From NCBI GenBank assembly GCA_947624535.1, contig CANQKU010000005.1, positions 1 through 21,070 on the forward strand: DNA of 21,070 nucleotides. The letters are read 5' to 3'. A program made the position numbers and the translations under genes. Source of the stretch: an uncultured Bacilli bacterium (GTDB taxonomy: Bacteria; Bacillota_I; Bacilli_A; RF39; UBA660). The stretch's first letter is position 1. Every line of letters starts with the position of its first letter. The notes under the pieces were generated by a model. It did not search any database, was not told the DNA's origin, and worked only from the letters and a program-made list of their open reading frames with translations. Of the stretch, positions 8,437 to 15,307 are shown in pieces.

Positions 8437-10200
8437 TTAACTAACTAATTCATAAGGAGTTGTCTCACTACCTTCTCCAGTTTTTACTTTTGTGTTTTCT
8501 TTTAAATACCCTTCTATTCTAATATTATTTACTTGATCATAGTTATAATCTGTACATTTTACTAAGCCAGAGTAAGCATAGCAATACTCTTTTTTAGCAC
8601 TAGAATAATCTATATACCAATATTCTTCAGATATATCAGTGCTAAATAATTCATAAATACTTGGCATAATAAATTTTACTTTGTATTCTTTTTGTTTAGC
8701 TTTTTCAAGATATTTTATATTATCACTGTAATTATTTACTTTAAATTTTTTACTAACAAATAATTTAGTAGATACATATTCACTAATTTCATTGTTAATA
8801 TTGTATCCAATATTACCCTCTTCTGTAGGATTATAAGTAATTGGTAATTTCTCACTAAAGTTACTGTAATATCTATCACCATCTAAGTTAATAACATCTT
8901 CCATAATTACTTTAGTTAATCCATCTTCTACACCAATAACTCTCCATAAATATCCAGAGTATGTAATAAAATCACCAACTTGAGCTTTATTAATATCTTC
9001 CCCTGCTTTTAAATGTTTTTGATTACCTTTTATAATATAAGGATCTTCTCTACTACCATCACCATTTGTTACATATGTTTCTTCTTTAATATTTAAAGCT
9101 GGGCTAATTGTTATATTAGTATCCATATTTTCGGTTATGACTTTACCAAGTTCTATTTTCCAAGCAACTTTATCTGTTTTTGTATTTGCTAACCATGTAT
9201 TATTGTCTATTGCATAACTACCACTACTATCTTTAGAGTTGTTAACATCAGCAATCGATAATAGGCCAATATATCGCTTTTTACTGTAGTTATCACATTT
9301 TGAATAGTTATTAAAGTTTGTTACTTCTTCATCACACCATTTACTTTTTACAATCAATTCCTTAGTAGAATCACTTAATTTATTGTAAAAATACTCATTT
9401 AGCCATTCATCTTTTTTATTATAATCTAGTGCCCCAACAGCTCCATCTGTTACAACTTTAACAGTGCCATCTTCATTTTCTCCTACTATTCTAAACAAAA
9501 TTCCATCTAATTTTACATAATTATTTGTTTGAGTGCCTTTGTATTTTTTTTCTTTTCCTGTATTTTTTTCCACAATGTGATTTAGTGTTTCGATAACTTT
9601 TATTGTTCTTATTTTCTTTGTTTCATTGTGGAAACTATCTTGCACTTTATAAGTTATCTCATAAGTACCTGCTTCTTCAGTATTCAAATTTTTAGTGTCA
9701 ACTTCTACTTCTTTTACATCAATTTTTCCATCTGTATTATCAACAACTTTAGCAATTCCTGGGTCTTTAAACTTATCGCCCTTATGAATAATTATTTCAT
9801 CTTCACCATTTAATTTGATTTCAGGACCATCATGGTCTACTTTAGAAGACATAATTCCACATTTTAAATAAACATAATAGTGATATTCATTGTTTTCTTT
9901 TTTTATTTTTACCCAAGAAGACTTACTATCACAAGCTTTATTTCTATAAGAGCTTCGTAAGTCAGTACTGATAAATTTCTTTTCATATAAAGTTTGTAAA
10001 CTCAAAGTCTTTAAATTATTGCCTGTAGGTAATTCACTTTTATTAATTTCATAATATCTTTGAGCTGCTTCTTTTACCTGTTTTTCATTTCGCTTAAATT
10101 TTAGTATAGGGCTTAATACAATAAGCCATAAAATGATTACAGTTAACAAAATTATTATGACTAATTTGAGTTTTTTCTTTTTCTCTTCATCTAATTTCAT
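8437..10200 (-). CDS. membrane-anchored pilin-like / DUF5011 / tandem-module protein, copy B
   Basis: 587 aa. The order is: basic N terminus; membrane segment at about 11-30; helix plus small domain at about 36-115 that reads like a type IV pilin body (KEAAQRYYEINKSELPTG, SLQTLYEKKFI, two cysteines at 90 and 114, YYVYLKCG); an Ig-like DUF5011 domain at about 124-203 (DHDGPEIKLNG, FKDPG, DNTDGKID, AGTYEITYKVQDSF); then two copies of one module, about 228-392 (LDGILFRIVGENEDGTVKVV ... NGDGSREDPYIIKG) and 400-587 (YSGYLWRVIGVEDGLTKVIM ... GEGSETTPYELVS). No prepilin peptidase motif precedes the membrane helix, so it probably stays membrane-anchored. Its paralogue is at 15308-17068. It follows the 520-aa gene by nine bases and precedes the sortase. 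DUF5011 domains occur in surface proteins; a role as scaffold or receptor for the cysteine-rich protein is inference. Confidence 0.82.
   Translation of the reverse strand: MKLDEEKKKKLKLVIIILLTVIILWLIVLSPILKFKRNEKQVKEAAQRYYEINKSELPTGNNLKTLSLQTLYEKKFISTDLRSSYRNKACDSKSSWVKIKKENNEYHYYVYLKCGIMSSKVDHDGPEIKLNGEDEIIIHKGDKFKDPGIAKVVDNTDGKIDVKEVEVDTKNLNTEEAGTYEITYKVQDSFHNETKKIRTIKVIETLNHIVEKNTGKEKKYKGTQTNNYVKLDGILFRIVGENEDGTVKVVTDGAVGALDYNKKDEWLNEYFYNKLSDSTKELIVKSKWCDEEVTNFNNYSKCDNYSKKRYIGLLSIADVNNSKDSSGSYAIDNNTWLANTKTDKVAWKIELGKVITENMDTNITISPALNIKEETYVTNGDGSREDPYIIKGNQKHLKAGEDINKAQVGDFITYSGYLWRVIGVEDGLTKVIMEDVINLDGDRYYSNFSEKLPITYNPTEEGNIGYNINNEISEYVSTKLFVSKKFKVNNYSDNIKYLEKAKQKEYKVKFIMPSIYELFSTDISEEYWYIDYSSAKKEYCYAYSGLVKCTDYNYDQVNNIRIEGYLKENTKVKTGEGSETTPYELVS
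9467..9525. repeat. near-identical 59-bp tract shared with 16341-16399
   Basis: 57 of 59 bases match 16341-16399, the equivalent place in the paralogous gene. The tract encodes the conserved LDGILFRIVGENEDG segment of the first module. It is a second island of unusually high DNA identity between cassettes A and B. Confidence 0.7.
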
Positions 10201-10209
10201 GGCCCTCTC

Positions 10210-11772
10210 CTATCTAATTTTATAGCTATATTGTTCGTTTCGAAGAGTATAGATTAATTCAATATTTTTTGATGTTTCTACACTACTAGGTACTTTAATA
10301 TATATATACTTACCTAAATAACTTTGATTTTCAGTTTGATCCTCTATTTCTATCTCTCTTGCTATATTCTCACTATCTATATATTTTATTTTACCATAAT
10401 CAGTAGAAAAGTCAATGAATTCTTCGCCTTCTAAACTACTTGAAGTGAATTTCATTTTCAAGATTTTATTATTTGGGCTACTAACTAGAGTATCAGCACT
10501 AATTCTACAATCTCCATCTTCATCACAAACTTCTCTATTATAAGGAGTCTTATTTACAAATTCAGCACTTTCTACTGTAAGAGCTTCTTGCTTACCATCT
10601 GGATAAGTTAGAGTTAATTTTTCACCAATATTTTTAGTTTGATTTTTAACTATTTTTGAAACATCTTTTAAATTTAATTTCATTTTTCTTAAGTAAACAT
10701 TTCTAGCTGACTGATATTGTTGATAATAAAGTACAAAGTGATTTTTTTTCAACTTTTTATTAACTTTAAAAATAAGTGCAAATGTTCTCTGCTCTCCTGT
10801 ACGAAATTCTCCAAGATTATACTCACTACCAATATCAGAAAAATAATCACTATAAGTATTACCTGAAAAAGTAACATCACTACTACCATTAACTAAATGG
10901 AAATTATTCATATTCATTTCTCTTTGACTACTATTATTTTTTATCGTTAAGTTTAAAATAACAAAACTACTATTTTCTTCTATGATATTTCCAACTTTAT
11001 CTTTGTCTGTATAGTAACTTTCGTTTACTTGAATTGAATAGCCATTAGCATTTAAAACTTGATCTTCTTTTACTGTTTTATGAGAAAAATAATATGAAAC
11101 TCCTGAGCCTAATAAAATAACAGCTAATACACCTATGGCAATATTCATAAAAAAACGATGTTCTTCATAAAAATAGCCAACTACTCTAATTACTTTTCTA
11201 TATAATCTTTTAAAAATATGTTTATCAAAACTAATACTTACTTCTACTTCTTCACGATCATCTTGTTCTAGTTGTAAAAATTCTTCATCATTACCAAAAC
11301 TAAATCTATTTAGGTCAACGCCTATAATTCGCATTAATAAAATCAAAAATGTAGCATATTGAGGAAGTGTTGCTATATTTAAAAAATCTCTAAAAGCCCT
11401 AGCCGTTGCAGTAGAAGTTTCTCCATCATATCCAGCAAAATAATTTTGAACAGCTAAAAAAACAAATATAACAAAAACATAAGTCAAAACTGGTATAATA
11501 TATAGCTTCCAAGGTTTTTGTTTTTTTCTTAATAATAAAAGTAAAATAGCTGATATTACAATAACAAGTATTGTTGAAAGATAAAATAAAATGCTTGTAT
11601 ATTTTGTGATTGGTTCTAAAAACGCATCATAACTAACAAATTTAATAAAATCTTTAACAAAGCTTCCTAATTGCATTGTTTTATACATAATAAATGCACA
11701 TAAAAGAAATAATACGATATGTATTTTTCTAAAATTCTTAATTAAAAAAGCATAAGGCTTTCTAAATATCAT
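10210..11772 (-). CDS. polytopic membrane protein with extracellular beta-rich domains, first gene of Tad-like operon
   Basis: 520 aa, not recognised as a named family. Hydrophobic segments at about 16-34, 58-81, 90-109 and 133-151 are followed by an acidic cytoplasmic stretch (DEEFLQLEQDDREEVEV) and a fifth segment at about 208-229. The remaining 290 residues are probably extracellular. Residues about 240-370 have the spacing of DUF4352-like Ig folds (SFVILNLTIKNNSS, FRTGEQRTFALIFKVNKK). The last 140 form another beta-rich region with a close cysteine pair (CDEDGDC, about 426-432). It is the promoter-proximal gene, with RBS AAGGAGG close to the ATG, and the 587-aa gene starts nine bases after its stop. 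The 4+1 membrane plan with a large external domain could suit a platform or regulator for the surface machine; this is inference. Confidence 0.75.
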   Translation of the reverse strand: MIFRKPYAFLIKNFRKIHIVLFLLCAFIMYKTMQLGSFVKDFIKFVSYDAFLEPITKYTSILFYLSTILVIVISAILLLLLRKKQKPWKLYIIPVLTYVFVIFVFLAVQNYFAGYDGETSTATARAFRDFLNIATLPQYATFLILLMRIIGVDLNRFSFGNDEEFLQLEQDDREEVEVSISFDKHIFKRLYRKVIRVVGYFYEEHRFFMNIAIGVLAVILLGSGVSYYFSHKTVKEDQVLNANGYSIQVNESYYTDKDKVGNIIEENSSFVILNLTIKNNSSQREMNMNNFHLVNGSSDVTFSGNTYSDYFSDIGSEYNLGEFRTGEQRTFALIFKVNKKLKKNHFVLYYQQYQSARNVYLRKMKLNLKDVSKIVKNQTKNIGEKLTLTYPDGKQEALTVESAEFVNKTPYNREVCDEDGDCRISADTLVSSPNNKILKMKFTSSSLEGEEFIDFSTDYGKIKYIDSENIAREIEIEDQTENQSYLGKYIYIKVPSSVETSKNIELIYTLRNEQYSYKIR

Positions 11773-11798
11773 ATTACCCCTCCTTATTATCCATTTTA

Positions 11799-11827
11799 AT
11801 TATATATTATTTCACCATAAATGAAAA
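11799..11827 (-). promoter_or_regulatory. sigma-A-type promoter of the nine-gene Tad-like operon
   Basis: On the minus strand, -35 TTTTCA (11827-11822), 17-base spacer, -10 TATAAT (11804-11799). This is a perfect -10 with a 4/6 -35. Transcription would begin about 20 bases before the AAGGAGG ribosome binding site of the 520-aa gene. No other strong promoter or terminator is apparent in the intergenic gaps down to 126. Confidence 0.65.
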
Positions 11828-11853
11828 GAGCTTCTTACTTATTTTTTTTACTT

Positions 11854-11892
11854 CTATTCATTTTTAAAATCTTTCGTTTCAGTTACTAACAT
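11854..11892 (-). CDS. tiny ORF (12 aa) with strong ribosome binding site
   Basis: Encodes MLVTETKDFKNE. GGGAGG ends seven bases before the ATG, a near-ideal Shine-Dalgarno arrangement. It lies in the spacer between the two cassettes and upstream of the operon promoter at 11799-11827. It could be a leader peptide or the remnant of a lost gene. Nothing in the sequence shows that it is a functional product. Confidence 0.25.
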   Translation of the reverse strand: MLVTETKDFKNE

Positions 11893-11908
11893 TTTAATTC
11901 CTCCCTTT

Positions 11909-11923
11909 TTAATTTATCTTCAT
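11909..11923 (-). other. four-codon ORF with strong ribosome binding site
   Basis: Encodes only MKIN before a TAA, preceded by AAAGGAG at eight bases. Its stop lies a few bases from the ribosome binding site of the 12-aa ORF downstream. Two such start sites in a row suggest a decayed gene junction or a translated leader. Confidence 0.2.
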
Positions 11924-11946
11924 ATTCAAAACTCCTTTAAACATTA

Positions 11947-11971
11947 AGTTATTTTTATTTTGAAAATAACT
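11947..11971. repeat. inverted repeat just past the cassette A terminator
   Basis: Nine-base arms AGTTATTTT (11947-11955) and AAAATAACT (11963-11971) are perfectly complementary with a seven-base loop. No T run follows on either strand, so it is not a standard terminator. It forms a tandem hairpin with the terminator at 11973-11998 and could stabilise a 3' end or act as a 5' leader structure. Confidence 0.45.
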
Positions 11972-11972
11972 C

Positions 11973-11998
11973 AAAAAAGCAAAGAATTTTCCTTGCTT
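11973..11998 (-). terminator. intrinsic terminator of cassette A
   Basis: Minus-strand hairpin AGCAAGGAA/TTCTTTGCT (nine pairs including one G-U, two-base loop as drawn, six if the inner A-T pairs open), followed by TTTTTT. It begins four bases after the stop of the 1091-aa gene and separates cassette A from the Tad-like operon. Confidence 0.8.
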
Positions 11999-12001
11999 AA
12001 A

Positions 12002-15000
12002 TTATTTTTTTATTGCCTCAATAGCTGTTTTACTATTGATACCAGGAGTCCAAGTTGTTTTTATTCCATACTGATTTTTCCAAGCAGTATTCATTAAATA
12101 ATAGTATAATCCTGGAATATCTTTTGTCTTAGAATTATTATTAAATGTTCCTGTAAATTCTAATGGCTCATTTTTTAAATTATTTACATCATCACTATCT
12201 AAGGTAACTCGTAATTCGTAATTATCCGAATTATTATAAGTACCAGCTTCTCCCTTACCACCAACTTTACCAATGATTTTGTGAGAATAGTCAACTGGAT
12301 CAACGCCATACCCACTGGTATTTAAAGCCGTTTGAATTTTTTCATCTTTAGACGATAAAGTTGCTCTTCTTCCCCAGTTATAGCCACGAAGTCTATTATT
12401 TGGGAAAATACTTTCTAGTGTAACAACTCTAATATCATAGTTTCTATCAATCGATTCATCAACACCCATGTCCTCTTCTGTACCTTCATCTCCACGATAT
12501 ACAGGTTCTCCTTCTGTTATTTTTATATTATTTTTTAATGCATAGAAACAACGGAAATTAATTCCCCAATTATATTTTCCAAAAGATGAGGTACCAGCAT
12601 CATTTTTACCTAAATTTGCTTCAATATTATACTCAATTGTATCCCTAGATGGTGCGTCTCCTTTATATTTATCTTTTATAGCCCAATCCCACCATTCTTC
12701 ATTAACTGTATTAGCATTATATGGCGTACAGTAATATTGTGGTTTACTACGGTATATATCTGTTTTTTGTTCATCATATTCAACTTCTCCAGTTTTTAAA
12801 TTAATCCAAGTTCCTGGGAAAGTAATTGTAGTTTGATAATGTGGAGTTTTAGTTTCATCATCATAACATTTTCCTAAAATACCGTTAGTCGAAGAGTCAT
12901 CTTTAAATGCTGGCACAAACATTCCTATATCTCCACTTGGGAAAGTGGAATGTAAAGTAGTTTGACCATTTTTTGAAGGTGAGGCTTTTTTATTTGAAGC
13001 ATCATCATTTTTATATGTTCTAGTCGTAATATTAATATTAAAATCTGTAGTTTTGGTAGTTTTTTTACAAGAGTCTGCTGAAGTACAATTTTCCAAAGCA
13101 TCCCCTATTTTTTCTAAGTCATCTCCGATATTTCCAGCATATTGCTTACTGTTTAGAGCATCATTTTTATCACATCCAGTATAATGACAGGTCTCTGGGC
13201 ATTGGTATCTTTCACTAAATTGTCTTTTAATACCATCATCTCTAATATTATATTTTCTCCAGTATGGGTTACTATTTTGTATTGCTGAAGTTGGTACAAC
13301 TAAAGAAGTCAACAATGCTTTAGAAGCAGCCTTATTTCTAAAATAAAATGGTGATGCTCTCCCTACAGACATAGGAATATTTGGTGTAGAACGTGTTGTT
13401 TCTCCAGCAGTGGTAATTTCTTTATCTTTGTTCCATGTTAATGGTCCCCAATCACTATCTGTCTTACCATCTCTCCATTCGTAGTTTCCCATTGGACGCA
13501 ATAATTTTGCTCTCATATAATATTCAGCACACTTTGTTAATGATGAATCATCACCATTATGTACGTACTTAATAATATCTTCAGTTTCACAGTCACTTAC
13601 GACTTTCGTACTCTTATAATAATATTTTAAACAATCAGGATCATCATCATCAGATCCATCTCCATCACAGTCAGTAGATAAGCAATTTTTTCTATTACCA
13701 TTTTCACAGGCTTTTTTAGACATGGTTGTAGCAGTTGTTTTACTTCCTTGGTATACTAAGTCATTAGTAGTAGTAAATTCTTCATCTTCTTCCACATTCA
13801 TTTGTTTACTACTAGAAGTTTTTTTCTTAGTAGTTTTAGTTTCATATACTTTCTTATAACACTTATTAATGCAAGATTGTGTATATTTACCACCATCACA
13901 TGAATTAACACAGTCATCAAAGTCATCTGATGGTCCAGCTTGAGTTTTATTTTCATCGTTTTCACAAATAGGTACTGGAGCACACATATTTTTAACTGGT
14001 ATAGAATTAATTGCGTCTTTAGCCATAGAAAAATCTACACCACATTCAGATATACTTTTAACTGTTACTTTTTCTTGAAAACATAGACCGGCTTTTACTG
14101 TTTGAGGTGGACTATAAGTAACTGTTAAATATTCATAACATTTTTTCTTACAAACTGTAGGTGTACTATGATCTGAAAGAGCTACCGTTTTTACAGCTTC
14201 TTCTTTTGTATAATATAAATATTCTTCTTGTAAGTCATTAACGTCTTTTTCATTACACATTAAGCCAATATTACTTATATCAGTTAAGTCATCTTTAAAA
14301 ATATTAGTTGGACATTTACCATCATCTCTACCACAATATGTTTTACTAATTTTTTTAGAATAGCTATCAATCTTATCATTGACTTGTTTTAATGTAATAG
14401 AATTTTTTTGTAAGTCATTTAACAAATATGTAACTCTTGTCAATTTATTAGTAATTCTTTGAATAGCATTTACTGTTAAATTAAATGGAACAGAAGGATC
14501 ATTACATGCATTATATAAAAATCTATTATAATACTGTTGATAATCAGCATTATTTTTTCCACTGTATTTATCATCATTAGTGTTGGTTCCATCAAAAGCA
14601 TTTTTACATGCATCTGAACCTTTTACTTCATTACTTACCATTCCAGAATCTTCTGGATTACTAGCATAATACCAAGCGGCTGTACCCTCTATTGTTATAA
14701 TTGGGGCAGTGCCAGGATCACCCCTGCTTAATTTGAAATCTCCTTCTCTACAAGATAACTGATCTTTACATTTTAATTCACATTTTTTACCTTTTCCATC
14801 ACATGAATGTTCATCTTTATTACAACAAGTTTTTGTCTCAGTATCTTTTTTTAACACAACAAGAACAATTGCAGTTTCTCCAGCATTTAAATCAAAAGAA
14901 TAATTTCCACTAAAACTTACGTTTTTTACTAAGCCACCCAACTTACGCATAATATTAGAACGATTTACTTCTTCATCTATTTTTATATCTCCATCTTCTG

Positions 15001-15277
15001 CCTTAATAATAAAAGCTTCATATTCTATACTCTTATCATTTGGTTCAATTATAATTTCTCTTTTTCCAACTATATTAGTATGGCCATCTGGGGTAAGTCT
15101 TGTATATTTACCTCCTCGAATAGAAACACCAGCATCTTTTTCACATTGATTATCTAAATTTCCACTTATATCTTTACAGGTATAAGATTTTGAGCCATTA
15201 GATTTTTTTGACTTTGAAAAAGTAGTAGTAGGACAAAGTAACAAAATTAATATAATTACTATCACCCATTTTTTCAT
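12002..15277 (-). CDS. large secreted cysteine-rich protein, copy A
   Basis: 1091 aa, clear paralogue of 4434-7667; family not recognised. It has signal peptide MKKWVIVIILILLL with predicted cleavage near TTTFS. Conserved landmarks: CKKKCYEYLTVTYSPP near 376-390, the CVNSCDGGKYTQSCINKC block near 466-483, CPETCHYTGC, KTPHYQTTITFPG, NNRLRGYNWG and DIPGLYYY. The first third is poorly conserved with copy B, and the last 250 residues are strongly conserved. It has an extra cysteine cluster near 131-156 (CCNKDEHSC, CELKC) and an Asp-rich insert DCDGDGSDDDDPDC at about 536-549, resembling calcium-binding thrombospondin type 3 or EF-hand-like loops; copy B lacks both. No sorting motif or C-terminal anchor is visible. 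The Cys in the signal peptide lacks a small residue at -1, so it is not a lipobox. RBS GGAGGTG is about ten bases upstream. Confidence 0.85.
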   Translation of the reverse strand: MKKWVIVIILILLLCPTTTFSKSKKSNGSKSYTCKDISGNLDNQCEKDAGVSIRGGKYTRLTPDGHTNIVGKREIIIEPNDKSIEYEAFIIKAEDGDIKIDEEVNRSNIMRKLGGLVKNVSFSGNYSFDLNAGETAIVLVVLKKDTETKTCCNKDEHSCDGKGKKCELKCKDQLSCREGDFKLSRGDPGTAPIITIEGTAAWYYASNPEDSGMVSNEVKGSDACKNAFDGTNTNDDKYSGKNNADYQQYYNRFLYNACNDPSVPFNLTVNAIQRITNKLTRVTYLLNDLQKNSITLKQVNDKIDSYSKKISKTYCGRDDGKCPTNIFKDDLTDISNIGLMCNEKDVNDLQEEYLYYTKEEAVKTVALSDHSTPTVCKKKCYEYLTVTYSPPQTVKAGLCFQEKVTVKSISECGVDFSMAKDAINSIPVKNMCAPVPICENDENKTQAGPSDDFDDCVNSCDGGKYTQSCINKCYKKVYETKTTKKKTSSSKQMNVEEDEEFTTTNDLVYQGSKTTATTMSKKACENGNRKNCLSTDCDGDGSDDDDPDCLKYYYKSTKVVSDCETEDIIKYVHNGDDSSLTKCAEYYMRAKLLRPMGNYEWRDGKTDSDWGPLTWNKDKEITTAGETTRSTPNIPMSVGRASPFYFRNKAASKALLTSLVVPTSAIQNSNPYWRKYNIRDDGIKRQFSERYQCPETCHYTGCDKNDALNSKQYAGNIGDDLEKIGDALENCTSADSCKKTTKTTDFNINITTRTYKNDDASNKKASPSKNGQTTLHSTFPSGDIGMFVPAFKDDSSTNGILGKCYDDETKTPHYQTTITFPGTWINLKTGEVEYDEQKTDIYRSKPQYYCTPYNANTVNEEWWDWAIKDKYKGDAPSRDTIEYNIEANLGKNDAGTSSFGKYNWGINFRCFYALKNNIKITEGEPVYRGDEGTEEDMGVDESIDRNYDIRVVTLESIFPNNRLRGYNWGRRATLSSKDEKIQTALNTSGYGVDPVDYSHKIIGKVGGKGEAGTYNNSDNYELRVTLDSDDVNNLKNEPLEFTGTFNNNSKTKDIPGLYYYLMNTAWKNQYGIKTTWTPGINSKTAIEAIKK

Positions 15278-15307
15278 TTATTATGTTCACCTCCAATAGT
15301 TAAATAA

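Noticed and set aside
10021..10040. LPTG in the pilin-like proteins (ELPTGNN; also ELPTGKK in copy A) as a sortase motif
   Set aside because: It lacks the variable residue of LPXTG, lies near the N terminus within the pilin-like body, and has no following hydrophobic segment and basic tail.
13798..13983. 61-aa minus-strand frame inside the cysteine-rich gene
   Set aside because: It is a shadow in another frame of a well-supported gene, with lysine-rich low-complexity content and no homology pattern.
15220..15277. Lipoprotein signal in cysteine-rich copy A (cysteine at residue 15)
   Set aside because: The residues before the cysteine are LLL; a lipobox needs a small residue at -1. A standard signal peptide cleaved later fits better.
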